Part shown: positions 32,759 through 45,420 of the stretch, piece by piece
Position numbering within the stretch: position 1 is the stretch's first letter
How the letters are laid out: the number at the start of each line of letters is the position of its first letter
Assembly (NCBI GenBank): GCA_002261195.1
Contig: MVBO01000109.1
Coordinates: forward strand, 1 to 49,763
Direction of reading: 5' to 3'
DNA: 49,763 bases
From: Bifiguratus adelaidae
Taxonomy: Eukaryota > Mucoromycota > Endogonomycetes > Endogonales
Translations under genes and position numbers: made by a program
The notes under the pieces: generated by a model
What the model was told of the DNA's origin: nothing
What the model saw: the letters and a program-made list of their open reading frames with translations, nothing else
Databases searched by the model: none

Positions 32759-35700
32759 TCAATCATTCACGACAACGCCTGCTTCTGTGAGCAGGTTTCT
32801 GGCCCATATGTGAGCATTAGGAACACCCTGTTGGCGTCCATAGGATTCTAATACATTCATAACGGTATCTGAAGGAGAAAAATGAGTACGAGGAGATGGT
32901 GATGATGATAGACATACCCAAATGCATAACATTTTCAGATGGGTAATAGCGATGAGCAATCTCTTGCACGCGATAGGCAACCATTTGAAGAGGATCAGTA
33001 TGCGCAGCAAGTGCGGCGTCGTGGACTGATATAAATGCTCAGCATCGAAACACAGAATTTTGGCCCGCATATAGCCATCAAACACTTACCATCCTTGACA
33101 AGAGACATCCACACCCGCTTCAACTCATAGATATCTTGATGGTTTGCTGTATCGAAAATCCACAATACCATCTCCCAAAGACCCAAAGGTAATGCAAACC
33201 CAGAGTACAGCTGAGATGTGCGTGTAAGTTGGACGATCTCGTTTGAATAAGAACCTACCTCAGAGATGGTGACGAGCTTCTTGTCGAGAGCCTCAAGATA
33301 CTCTTCATAGCCTTCTCCCTTCATGCGAATTCTGTAGTAGACTTCCTTCTGCCCTTGCGCCACCTATGATGCCGATAAGCGACATGAGCATAAAAGTCAT
33401 TTAGCATACCTGTAGCGTATCCTCCAAGTCAGAGATATCCATGTGGCCCATGGAAGCTGATCCACGTTGACTCCTCGCATTGGACACGGCCAGGGATAGA
33501 TACTCTATCCGATCATCCAGGGAAAGGCCAAATCTGAAAAAGGTGTCAGCACCCCATCAAAATGTCGCAGTGCCTTTTACAGCAAGACTTACTGGTCCGA
33601 AGATGCCAAGAAAGCCAATACTTGAGCGGCCTTTCCAAAAGACCCTGCTCTCACATAACTTCGCCAGAGCAGGTTCTGTTTCATTAGGGTGACTGGATCG
33701 CCTTTGAGATATTCGATCAAGTGCGGACTTTGAATCTAGACGTGGTTAAAGCGCAATGCGCTGTGCCGAGCTATGTAACTCACTTCCAGAATCTGATCGG
33801 TGAGGTTTCGCTCAATGTACCAATCGTACAAACATCGATGAAAGAGGCCGTCGTTGCTCGATAGCGCCTTTTGCCTCACCTGCGTCTTGTACACAGATAC
33901 ATCATCAATCACTAGAGATCTTAGGTCAAGGCATCGATCAAGCAGTGTCAGGCACTTACAATCGCCCGGAGCAATGTCCTGATCTTTAAGCTTCTCCACA
34001 TCCATCAATGTGTTGAATACGCATTCATAGCACCGCTTCCGATACTCCCAGAATGAGACCCGGTCATCGGAAGCCGGCATACCATCTCGGACGTATCCAA
34101 CGGCGCGATCAAGCACATCATGGTCCTTGGCAGCAGTCAGTGCCAGCTGCACAGCTCCAAGATGAAAATGAAGTTGACAATATTGCTGCGTCAATTCTTG
34201 CAATTTGTCAATCGGCAAGCTTCCCGCCGCTTTAGAATATAACCTAAAGTTTTGTTTAGATGTCGCTGCAATGATGAACTGTCGATTGTCACGTACTTTA
34301 AGGATTCCTGTAGTAGATTCCGCCGGGATCGACTGTCCTTTGTCTCAGTCGCCAACCTGAAATGCTCAGCAGCCTGGGCGAGATTAATCATACGAGCAGC
34401 CACAATTTCATCTAATCCGTACCTTGTAGAAGCTCACGTCCGTCGTTGAACAAAAGTGGGCACACTTCTGTTGTAAGATATCGCTGAGCGCATCTGCCGT
34501 TAACCCTGACGCTGAAGTGGGTCTGCTAATGATGGCAGTCACCAGGTCTCGGGAAAGCGCTCGCCCTTTATCCGTGGTAAGTAAAGTTTCGTAAGTGAGC
34601 TCGGCATGGGTCTGTTGTGAAGATGCAGGGAGACTAGCGACGATGGCAGCTAGATCATAGTTTGCAATAGTGAGTATGAATGAGATGGCTTCAATGCTTT
34701 CTTCGATGAGGGTATAGAGAGATCGCAGGGATTCGAGTTCAATCTAGTCGATGTAAGCAGTCATTTCTCAACGGTAGCAATGTAACTCACTTGCACAGCA
34801 TCGTTTTGCAGTTCCATGCTGCCTGGACTTCTTGCTTGAGACGCTGTGGCGACCCCCATCAGCAAAGGAAACCTGACGGGTCGTTAGCCCTCGAGATTGC
34901 TTCATGAGATTCGCTCTCCATCCACTTACTTTTCGACAAATGATTTCAGATCAATCAGGCATCTTTGAACATGGTACAAGTCTTGCCGTACAGCTGGATT
35001 TTGTGGAGAACTAGTATGACCTCATTAGCAGATGGCACAAGTTCGTTCTTGTCACATACCAAAGATCTTTCAAAGATTGTTTCCAGATTGGACGAAGTGT
35101 CCTGGCCAAGAACAGCGCCACACCGTCGTGCTTGCTGCTGAATTGCGTTTCCGTAGTCGTTACAGGTTTTCCGATATCAGATACTGTGTAGCAATACATG
35201 AACTTTGCAAGTATAAGAACCATCCGACTTACAAGCTGTGGTTCCTTGTCCCACCTTGCTCATCACCGACGGTTTGCCGCCATGTTCAAAGAACAATTTT
35301 GTTGCAGAGTCTATTAGCATTGCACTAGACGACAGGGCTGCGTACAGGCAATTGTCAGCCAGGAGCTTCACCCTCGATCCCATATACGTACCTAAAGTTG
35401 TTCGGGCCCCATCACCTTCACAAATGAGCGCCAAGCACATTGCGCATAATTGGCGCGTTCCGTAACTTGAAACAGTAGCCATTAGGGAAAAATAACCATT
35501 CACGTAAGCGGGCAAAACTTACGTCTCAATGAAAGAAGACAAATGTTGTCCTAGCTCTCCATAGAAGGTGATAATATGCGCCAACATGTCAACAGGTCGG
35601 AGCTTGAGAAGCAGGTTGATGCCAAAGTTTGTCAGTATAAGGAATTGTCTTCGTTGATTCTGTCTTTGACAGGCAATCTCAGGCAAACTTATGCCAGTCT

Positions 35701-37553
35701 CGGGTATAGTGAGGTAGCTTGGCTCTACATTGGGTTGGTATTCTGCGATGGCCCAAGTCTTGCCTTCCATGACTATTGTGTTTTCGATTTCGCTAAAGGT
35801 CGGACGATTCGTCTTAAACCGAGCATTAGGATAAGCGCAAAGAACGAATGCGGATCTGGCAAATGACTTACCGTGGCCGTTTGGGTCAAGATCTTGCCTT
35901 CATTGGGTTCCGCGGCAAACAGGGTGTCTGAGCTGTCCCCCGATTGCGCTGATGCCAAAAATACGCCTTTGGAATATAATGATGCGTATACATATTGCTG
36001 GTTTGCTACGGTCCCATTGCCAAAACCAGTCGATGTCGAAATCTGCGCAAGTGGACCTCGAATCTGAATTAAACGAAGGTCAGATCGGACATTACTCTGA
36101 GCATTGCCTGTTGCATCAAAAGGTCGATATCCGGTTGGATCTAGCCTAAAATAAAGTCGGCAGCCGTTGGAGGTGACTGCAACCAGCTTGATTTCCCTGG
36201 ATTCCTTGGGTGATGTGGCGTGAATGGAGACAATGCGAAACGTGCGAGCATCGAAGAGTGATGAAGTCGGCCACAGGTTTTGTGCTGACCTACAGATATC
36301 CGTATGTGCCGCAATTTCTGTGGTTTTCTCGGTTGCAAGGTTGTAAACCTATTGCATGTTAGAAAAGTAAAAATCAGCCAACTAATCAAAGGTCTTACCC
36401 TGATGCTTGATTTGGCTGTCAGGGCGTAAAGTAGTTTCCGTTGATCATCAACAGTAATATCCGTCACCTTGTCTGGATAAAGAAATTGCTTGAGCACAAC
36501 TCACACGGGTATAATGTGTCCGAAAGCCTACCATGCGCTGTGAAGTTGAAAAAGGAAGGTATGAAATTATACAAGGCACCCTGCGTCAAATTCCGCTTCT
36601 GGCATCTTGAACCAAAGAATGTCTCCGCCGCCTATGAATAGATTGAGACCGTGCATACATACAACACAGGAATCTGGATCATACCTTGTAAGTCACCTCA
36701 TACAGGTGGCCATCGTCACCACACATAAAGATACGGCCATCGGCTGTACCCACGATATTGGTCATGCTCACATCATCACTTGGGACGGAGAGTTGCGTCA
36801 CGAATAATGATAACTTTTGGCCACGATAGGAACTGGGTGCACCAGATGGATCCGTCGTAGAAACACCCAGTAGAATGATTTCCAACGTCGTCGCAATTAC
36901 CAATACGTACTCAATGCCGTCCACAAACACATCTGCGTCGTTCAAGAATGAGCCAAATGTTGACTTTGCAACGACCATTGCAAGCTTACCTCTCTTTGGA
37001 GGTACTAGGCCGACACTGACGATAATCTGATCCTGATCCTCAAACGAGTAAAAGTCCGTCCTGAGCATACCATCAGATTGTGACGATCTTGGCAAGGATG
37101 TGGTAGGGCTCACTCACCCATCGATATAGTTCCACAAAAAGAGCTTGTTGTCAACCGTTATCCAAGCACGATTGATCTCTGGTAACAATCCCATGAAGGA
37201 ACGACACTGCAAGACTAACAAGTAGCGTAACCTGGGTTAGAACACGTCGACCTCCACAATCACTTACTGTCATATTGCTGTACAATGGCGTTGGGAAGTG
37301 TCACTGCGCGCTGCTTCAAAAACACTGGCCACTGCTGTTCACTAGCGCTAGACCCTCCTACCCCAGCACCGGGAGCCGTGTCTATACAATGCTTAGAAGA
37401 CACCTTCGCATCCGCATGCCGTCACTTACTCGCCAACAAATCTAGCAACTCTGGGTACTTTTGCTCCTGTGTCAGCTGCTCATCCACTGTCTTTGCTGCG
37501 TTGCGCAGCTTGAACAGTTTGGAAGGCGCTGCCGTCAACTGATCGTTCGCCAT
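32759..37553 (-). CDS. NUP170: Nucleoporin Nup155/Nup170, inner-ring scaffold of the nuclear pore
   Basis: Starts MANDQLTAAPSKLFKLRNAA at 37553 and is followed by YPELLDLL and, after an intron, LPNAIVQQYD and LLPEINRAWITVDNKLFLWN, the opening of the N-terminal beta-propeller in this family. Further propeller blades include TTLEIILLGVSTTD, GTADGRIFMCGDDGHLYEVTY and VTDITVDDQRKLLYALT. The C-terminal half is an alpha-helical solenoid (for example PASDDRVSFWEYRKRCYECV, LYDWYIERNLTDQILEV), ending DTVMNVLESYGRQQGVPNAH and NLLTEAGVVVND. About twenty short introns. Length is roughly 1,250-1,350 residues, the usual size. It is head-to-head with the Nop6-like gene, with only 48 bp between start codons. 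Confidence 0.94.
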
Positions 37554-37601
37554 GATCCGAAAGGAAGACGCGCGCGTAACAAAAAGTCACTTTTTTTGCT
37601 T
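37554..37601. promoter_or_regulatory. 48-bp bidirectional promoter, NUP170 / NOP6-like
   Basis: This is the whole interval between two divergent start codons. It contains GACGCGCGCGTAAC and AAAAAGTCACTTTTTTT. Both transcripts must start within it or inside the other gene, so their 5' untranslated regions are very short or overlap. Confidence 0.7.
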
Positions 37602-38497
37602 ATGGGCAAACGACAGCAAAAAGCAGAGACATTCAAACGGCGAGGAAAGGGCAAAGATCTGGTAGAGGATGTAGCAGAGGTACCGGAAGTTGAAGTAGCT
37701 GAGAAGGACAAAAAGCACGTGGTGGAAAGGAGCGAGAAAAGGAGCAGCAAGAAGAGAAAGGCAGCTGAGGACACGGAGGGATCGGACAGGAAGAAACAAA
37801 AGCAAGAACACACGCCTCGCTACATTGTGTTTGTTGGTTAGTTTGAACGCATCGTGGAGTTAAAGACGCGTACAGAACACTGACCTTGCCATACAGGCAA
37901 TCTTCCCTTCGATGCGACAAAAGAATCCATCATGGAACACTTTGAGCAAGTTGGAGGCATTGTCGATTGCCGTCTGATGACAGATAAAAAGACCAAGAAG
38001 CCCAAGGGTTTTGCCTTTATGGAATTCAAAGATGCCGAGACCCTCAAGAAAGCTCTCAAGTTTCATCACACCTTTTTCAAAAAGCGTCAGATCAATGTTG
38101 AATTGACAGCCGGTGGTGGTGGCAATGCGGAAGGTCGGCAGGCTAAACTCAAGGCCAAGAATGAGAAGCTGACACAGGAAAGGGTGAGTGCGGCATAAGC
38201 ATGCGTGCTTCAGTGGTCGCAAGAGGCTTATGTTGATCCAAGGCGAATATGCATAAAAAGGTGCAAGAAAAGAAGCAAGAATCGGAATCATCTTATTCAA
38301 AGGACACCGAAGCCGCTGAACAACCGGCAAAGGAGGCGGCACCAGCTCCTGCCAAACGGACCAAGAACAAGGACAAATATAGCAAGGATGGCCAAGCAAA
38401 GAACGACTTCCCAAAACGAGCAAAGAAGTATGCTACAGGCGTCAATGCCATTGCTGGATCAAATATGCGCACATTCATGGGGCAACAAGAACAATAG
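37602..38497 (+). CDS. NOP6: Nop6-like nucleolar RRM protein
   Basis: Three exons (37602-37836, 37897-38183, 38243-38497) give 258 residues. A Lys/Glu-rich N-terminus (residues 1-72, including KKRKAAEDTEGSDRKKQKQE, likely nuclear/nucleolar localisation) precedes one RRM: YIVFVGNLPFDATKESIMEH carries the RNP2 motif and KKPKGFAFMEFKDAETLKKA carries RNP1. The C-terminal third is again basic, Ala/Lys-rich, ending FPKRAKKYATGVNAIAG and NMRTFMGQQEQ. In yeast Nop6 acts in early 40S subunit assembly. Assignment rests on the layout RRM plus flanking basic tails; other small RRM nucleolar proteins are alternatives. It is convergent with the Rac gene, stops about 100 bp apart. Confidence 0.82.
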
Positions 38498-38594
38498 ACG
38501 CTCCAGGAGAAACGATTATCATATCATAGATAGATGTACAACAGCAATGGGATATAAACATCTACGTGTAAGTGTAGGTCGGTATGCAATCATA

Positions 38595-39487
<893 letters not shown>

Positions 39488-39552
39488 GGCTCGTTACAGT
39501 TTAGAGAAGAACGTTGCGCAAGTTTCAGCGTGCTCAGGTCCAAGGAGTGGGT

Positions 39553-39563
39553 GGGTTAGGGTT
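39553..39563 (+). promoter_or_regulatory. Telobox-like GGGTTAGGGTT
   Basis: A TTAGGG-type box lies in the 286-bp interval between the divergent RAC1 and NAD(P)-binding-protein genes, about 65 bp upstream of the RAC1 start. It resembles the box upstream of PMT2. Binding by a Tbf1-like factor is inference only. Confidence 0.35.
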
Positions 39564-39773
39564 CCTTTTAGCTGTGGTGTAGCATCCTACCAGGGAGGGC
39601 CATTGAAGACATCTATGTTTGAATGATGACTATGAAGATTACAAGGCTCTAGGAAAGCATGGTCGATGACGTGCGGTGACCTCTGCCGTGTGCACGCCAT
39701 GGTCCATGGTGTATGTTTCTTTTGGACAAGCCAGTCATGAAACCAAATAAGGAAATGAACATGAACACCCACA

Positions 39774-40447
39774 ATGACAAGGAACGTTGCAGGTAGGTGA
39801 AACACGAATCACAGGACAAGCATGCAGCGTCTCTCACCATAGCAACAGTGTTTGGCGCAACGAATAGCACAGGCATAGAGGTCATTTCACAACTCTTGGC
39901 TCAAACCTACCAAGTTACTGCACTGGTACGTTCCCTATCGAAGCTGCCAAACGACGTGACGTCTTCAAGCAACTTGCGACTCGTGGAAGACGATGTTCAA
40001 TTGGCGCAAGATGTGGATAGTACAATCACCGAATCGACCGATGTGATGGTGGTAATATTGAGTGTGACGACAGAGGATGGACGTGTCTGCTCGAAAGGTC
40101 AGCACATGGTTCAAGACATTGCGCAGGGCAAGGCCGTCCAGCGTCTCATTATTGTGAGCTGCGACGCTGTCGATAATGCCAACACGCCCACGCAGTCAAA
40201 TGATACGGACATTGAGCTCTCGGCTATAGCGGATATAGCGCGTCAAGAAGAGATGGTCAAGGAAGGCACCATACCTTGGACTATCCTTCGACCTGGCGGA
40301 TTGACCGATGAGTCGCACACGGGGCAGTATTGCCTCGTCGTCTCACCAACTCCCGGTACGATATCACGCGCCGATCTGGCCGACGGGATCATTCGTTTAA
40401 TAGAGAGCAACGAACATCTTTATCAAGTCGTGAGGATTATTTACTAG
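39774..40447 (+). CDS. NAD(P)-binding atypical SDR (NmrA/SDR-a5-like)
   Basis: The long frame has no in-frame ATG, but a 19-nt first exon solves this: ATG at 39774 encodes MTRNVA, a 50-nt intron (39793-39842, GTAGGT...CCATAG) follows, and exon 2 (39843-40447) continues ATVFGATNSTGIEVISQLLA in phase. The product has 207 residues, a Rossmann fold with a GATNSTG dinucleotide loop (usually GATGxxG), LVRSLSKLP after beta-2, VQRLIIVSCDAV, and PWTILRPGGLTDE, which is the substrate-side motif of flavin-reductase/NmrA-like SDRs; RADLADGIIRLIES is near the end. The family binds NAD(P)(H) and includes reductases and redox sensors; the role here is unknown. Confidence 0.75.
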
Positions 40448-40653
40448 TTCTAATAGTGTACATGTCTTAACATACCCTTTTGTGCACCCATCCATATGTA
40501 TAAAGTGAGCCATGAATGTTAAGTCATCCAAAGCACTTCTCAATGGCTGCCAAATATGGCCCATCCGAAAATCACACATTATCAATTGTGGGGATTTCCG
40601 CTGACATATACCTCGCATTGCTCTCATTACACCTCCCCTATACCCATTCCTCC

Positions 40654-41504
40654 ATGCCACGCCCCAAAAAGCTGCGCATTCTTTGTCTACATGGCTTCTC
40701 GCAGAATGGAATACTTTTTCGACGAAAGACGGCGGACTTGCGAAAGTCATTACTGGACATGGCAGAGTTTGGTTGGTACCTACTTCAGGACGGCAATAAT
40801 TGCTGACCATACACCTAGTCTACTTGACTGCACCATTACGCGTGCCATATGAAGTGTCGTCAAAGTTTGAAGGCGTGGAGAAAAACGCCAAAAAGGATGG
40901 TGGGTAGCGTTGGACAAGACAAGTCTCGATACATGCTGCTCATAATGTCTGAACAAGAGATGGGAACGTGCGCATGGTGGATGATCTCGGACGATCGGAC
41001 ACAACTCACGCGAACAGAGGCCACATTTGCTCTGATTCAAGAGACATTCGACAAAAAGGGCCCATTTGACGGAGTCATGGGCTTTTCACAGGGCGCTTGC
41101 TTATCCTCCATCATTACAGCCATTCTAGAACGAAGAGACCAGAAGCTTCTTCATCCACCGCTCAAATTCGCCATGTTCTTCAGTGGATTCCGACCGATGG
41201 ACGAGCGGTATGCATATCTCTATGATGACGGTCCAAAGCTCAGGACGCCTACATTCCATTGTATCGGTCAACGGGACCATATCGTGACACCTGAGCGTAG
41301 TGAAACTCTGATTCAATGCTTTGAACAACCCGAAGTCTTTTATCATCCCGGAAAGTAAGTAAAAAGTGATATCTCCAAAATATGATTTCTATATTGACCA
41401 TGCGTTATAGCCATTATGTACCCAGCTATGATGGAGCCACACGCGCCATTAGAATCTTTCTCTCTCAGTTTAGAGACCTTGGTGGTCTTCGCAGTACCCT
41501 ATAG
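40654..41504 (+). CDS. FSH1: Fsh1-like serine hydrolase (alpha/beta fold)
   Basis: Four exons (40654-40771, 40819-40899, 40958-41354, 41411-41504) give 229 residues. It starts MPRPKKLRILCLHGFSQNG, the beta-1 and oxyanion region of the FSH (family of serine hydrolases) group. The nucleophile is Ser110 in GFSQGA, the acid is Asp173 in GQRDHIV, and the catalytic His is His200 in YHPGNHYVP. EGPF-type wording before the nucleophile reads KKGPFDGVMGFSQG. Relatives are the yeast Fsh1-3 proteins and human OVCA2, thioesterase/esterase-like enzymes with poorly known substrates. The intron before AWWMISDD was placed by phase because the straight frame hits a TAG. It looks complete. Confidence 0.9.
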
Positions 41505-41793
41505 AATAAATGCCGGTAATAGAAGCACCGTGAATTTTAATGACGTCATGACTTACACTATGGCTTGAGAGCAGAGCCATTTAGTATCCTTCTACTTCAG
41601 TAGTATCCAACCATTACATCGACGATTATGTAAGTCAAGGAGAGGGCATGCATGGTCATCGTTGCCTCCATAAGCGCTAGATGCCGTGGTTGCATGGATG
41701 CGCTTATGGTCATGAGGGTGGCATCACGCAGGATGGTGCCTTGGCTTGGAGCACATACTCACTACAGTCGTTTTTTCGTTGTCTGTTTAGCAA

Positions 41794-42931
41794 ATGGCTG
41801 ACTCAACACCGGCCGATAGTCGCGGTAAGTAAATCTATACGCTGTGGAGAAGGGATCGCGGGGAGCATTGGACAGGAAAGCGATGAATGTGCGTACGCTT
41901 GGTGTCGCAAGGACGTGCAGGTGAACAGTGTCGAACGGCGTTTTTTATAGACGCCTAGGGGTTATAGCGTCCTAGCGCTCATATGAAAGACTATGCAGCG
42001 AGCGTACATTGCCGCTCGAGCATGCTTGGCCACGTTGATCTCACATCGAGCGCGACCTTTTCTTCTCCAATGCGATCCTGTTCGACGTTGTAATAGTCTT
42101 CTCATACTTGTTTTTACTAGGACGAGGAGGCTTTGGTCGTGGACGTGGACGTGGACGTGGCCGTGGACGCGGTCGTGGACGTGGCGATGACAAGGATAAG
42201 GAATGGTAGGTATCACATTGAGAGCGCTTTCTGCTGGTTGTGATCGATCTTGCTCACACGCATCTTCTCATAGGGTCCCAGTGACCAAGCTCGGGCGTTT
42301 GGTAAAGGATGGCAAGATCAAGTCCATGGAGGAAATCTACCTTTTCTCTCTCCCCATCAAGGAATACCAAATTGTCGATTACTTCTTGCCCAAGCTCAAG
42401 GATGAAGTCATGAAGATCACTCCCGTTCAAAAGCAAACCACTGCTGGTCAACGTACTCGCTTCAAGGCTTTCGTTGTCATTGGTGATTCTGATGGCCACG
42501 TTGGTCTTGGTGTCAAGTGCTCCAAGGAAGTTGCCACCGCTATCCGTGGCGGTATCATCCTCGCCAAGCTTTCAGTCATCCCCGTTCGTCGTGGATACTG
42601 GGGTTCTGCTCTTGGTGAGCCCCACACCGTACCCTGCAAGGTTACCGGCAAGTGTGGTTCTTCCATCACTCGTCTTGTCCCTGCTCCCCGTGGTACCGGC
42701 ATTGTCGCTGCTCCCACCCCCAAGAGACTCTTGCAACTCGCCGGTATTACCGATTGTTACACTTCCTCCAAGGGCGCTACCCGTACCCTAGGCAACTTTG
42801 TCAAGGCTACCTTTGCTGCCATTGGCAATACCTATGCTTTCCTCACTCCCGACTTGTGGGCTGAGACTGTATTCACCAAGGCTCCTTACCAGGAGTACAC
42901 CGACTTCCTCGCTCAAAAGCAGCGCAAGTAG
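41794..42931 (+). CDS. RPS2: 40S ribosomal protein uS5 (RPS2)
   Basis: Three exons (41794-41824, 42121-42205, 42274-42931) give 257 residues. After [11 protein letters not shown] there is an arginine-glycine repeat tract ([13 protein letters not shown]), the usual methylation target of eukaryotic uS5. The S5 N-terminal domain follows: [40 protein letters not shown] and [20 protein letters not shown]. The C-terminal domain contains [20 protein letters not shown] and [20 protein letters not shown], the decoding-site loop region. The first intron is 296 nt, five times longer than typical introns here, as is common for ribosomal protein genes. Codon use is strongly biased to C-ending and preferred codons, fitting very high expression. 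Confidence 0.97.
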
Positions 42932-43099
42932 AGACTCCATGTAACTTTTCCCCTTTCATAAAATAGACGCGCCTTTGCGTCAAATTCCATCGTGCCTCGC
43001 GCCTTCTCGTTTTCCCCTTACGCTCAAAAACAGGCTGACACCGCGGGGCTTGTGTTCCTCATAGCGACAGACTGGTTACCGCACCTCGAGGTTTGCATT

Positions 43100-45221
43100 A
43101 TGGAGGCAACAAGCCCCGATGCCCCGTCCATTGTCGTCACACAACGCGATGGCTCCTCAGGGTATGAAGAAGACCCAGACCATATGCAAGACTCGCCTAC
43201 CTCTACACCACAACCTATATCATCTTTTTCCAACCACGATGCATCGATGGACGAACCAAAACGTCTGGGATTTATAGCTCCCTTGCCTTCGACGGGTACA
43301 TGGAAGGAGGAATCGGAGGCCTTGGATCGCGATATTGCCATGATTCGACAAAAACCGGGTAGCAAAGGCGGTCCAAAGAGACCCTTGTCTAGTACGCCAA
43401 CGACCGATGGTACCGCCTTCGATGCGAACGGCAGCAAATTGCAAACTGGAACGGATGGCAACAAGAAGGACGCTGTACCTATATCAAAACGACTTCGACA
43501 GCGGGATGCATCATGTACGCCAGATGCCCACCCACGCGTATCGCCCACGGCGTCGCCAGTATCGACGACGGAAGCAGGAGGAGAGCCGATGGACAAGCAG
43601 AGAAAGAAGATGAAGCCGCCACCGCGTGGAATGTGAGAATTTGCTTTTTGGCTGAACCAAGCTCATCCTTTGTACAGAGATCATCGACGGACTTCGTATC
43701 GAGGCGCACCTGGGGTTGTGGTCGTGGCGCAAGACGATCAAAACATGGTGAGTCAATGACGAGGCATCGAGATCGAATGTTGTTGACCTCTTCTCCTAGA
43801 TTAACAAGGACTTTTGCGAGGCGTGCAAAGGCGTGGGTGAATTCCTTTGTTGCGAGTCTTGTCCCAACGCCTTTCACTTTGACTGTGTGGACCCACCCAT
43901 GACCAAGGAAGAGGTGAAATCATTGGATGTATGGTATTGTCGCGAGTGCCTAGTCAAGAAGGTGAGCAGCGCCAGTGTTTTGGTCTCAAGATAGGCATGG
44001 TGCTTACTACTTCGTAGAATCCGCAACTCAAGCCGCCACGGGGGATATTTCAAGGTCTCTTGGATAATCTTCAAAAGAGCAACCCCAAAACGTTTGAGCT
44101 TCCTGTAGAGATTAAGAATTATTTTCGAGGAGGTGAGGAGCGGCAACGAGCATTGGTGTGTAGGTACGCGCATGCTCACTCGTTGATCTAGTTGGCGCCA
44201 ACAAGTGGGGTGATTATGTATCGACCAAAGATGTCAAGCAACCGCGTTACAGGTGAGATACGGTCGATACAACCGTAACCCCACCGCATGCTCACCTGCT
44301 CTAGTAAAAACGGCTTGCCCGAAGACCCAGACTATCTCCGCCTCAAGGACCGCAACGGCAGACCCATCATTTGCTTTCAATGCAAGAAATCAGCTCTCAG
44401 TGGTCCGATCGTTCAGTGCGATTTCTGCCCACTTGCCTGGCACCTGGATTGCACCGATCCTCCCATGGCTACGCCACCAAATCCCAGCAAAAAGTGGATG
44501 TGCCCCAATCATTCGGACCACATCATGGTAGGCTCGACCGTCTTGTCATTCCCAAACCACTCATGACATGTCTAGCCAAAGACGCGAAAGCGCAAAACCG
44601 TCAATTATGTCACTCCTGTCACTCCCCTCAAGCAAAAGAACTTCGGCAACATTGAAATCATTAATGAAGATACCTCGCATCAAGTGGACGATGATACGGA
44701 ACTTGCCTATGGCAATGTCATTTATCGGCTGCCCGAGCAGGCCATCAAGCTTAATTTTCTCAATAGTGTGAAAAGGTAAGCCCAACACTTGTGACGCATT
44801 CCGGCATGTCCGCGCACTGACTTGTAAAAGTCACAAGCGATTAAAACAGCATCTCAGTCTACCGAATGGGGATTTACTACATACCTACAAACGCGCCCTA
44901 TCCTCGCCCTCCTCCTCCTATGGCTCACTGATGTCCCTGGATGAACAAAAAGACATGAGTTGGAGCGACATCACCGACAAGGAAGAGGATGATTCCCTCA
45001 AGGCCACAGAACAGGAGCGACGGCAATGGCTAGACGGGCTAGCCCTATTTGAACAAGAGACAAAGACGGCCATCATTGATGATGCCAATCTACGGCAACT
45101 AGTCAAGGCCGCTCTAGGGAACGAGGAAGGTGCCGAAGCGGAAGTGTCATGGCTCAAGGCTATCCGACAACTCATGCAAATCAAGGGAGAGGATGCGCTG
45201 CTCAAGTTCCTCAGCAACTAA
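43100..45221 (+). CDS. RCO1: Double PHD-finger protein, Rco1/PHF12-like (Rpd3S-type deacetylase complex)
   Basis: Eight exons (43100-43632, 43678-43747, 43800-43961, 44018-44132, 44192-44252, 44305-44527, 44576-44775, 44831-45221) join in phase to 584 residues. A Ser/Pro-rich disordered N-terminus ends KQRKKMKPPPRGI. PHD finger 1 spans about 206-251 (FCEACKGVGEFLCCESCPNA, HFDCVDPP, WYCRECL). PKTFELPVEIKNYFRGVGAN follows, then PHD finger 2 at about 337-384 (CFQCKKSALSGPIVQCDFCP, AWHLDCTDPP, WMCPNH). The two-PHD layout with the intervening segment matches yeast Rco1 and animal PHF12, which bring Rpd3 histone deacetylase with Eaf3 to transcribed chromatin by reading unmodified histone H3. The C-terminal 150 residues are acidic and helical (EQERRQWLDGLALFEQETKT). 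Confidence 0.85.
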
Positions 45222-45373
45222 AAAAGTGTGTACATAATGGGGTTCTTAATAGACAATGGCATTTTGCGTGGGACGTACCCTTTGGACAAGGGACTTCCAT
45301 AGAAGGAAATGGACTGCTTTCTTCTGCCACCAAGCTCTCTAATAATGACCTCATTTAGAGCCAAGCAGAAAGG

Positions 45374-45380
45374 TATATAA
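45374..45380 (+). promoter_or_regulatory. TATA box (TATATAA)
   Basis: TATATAAGG lies 41 bp upstream of the ATG at 45421. With initiation about 25-30 bp downstream, the 5' leader would be only 10-20 nt. It is the clearest TATA element in the window and suggests a highly inducible or strongly expressed small gene. Confidence 0.65.
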
Positions 45381-45420
45381 GGAGAGCGCGCGCCCCTTCT
45401 CAGAGACGTATCTATTCACC

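Noticed and set aside
39797-40447. Non-AUG (GTG) start for the NAD(P)-binding protein
   Set aside because: A 19-nt first exon with an ATG at 39774 and a 50-nt GT-AG intron joins in exact phase and gives the expected N-terminus, so an unusual start is not needed.
40849-41358. Separate gene starting at MKCRQSLKAW inside the FSH1 region
   Set aside because: This frame is exon 3 of FSH1 read back through two introns; the spliced model restores the full hydrolase.
41825-42120. C/D-box snoRNA in the RPS2 intron
   Set aside because: The box C-like GCGATGA has a mismatch and there is no CTGA box D downstream in the intron.
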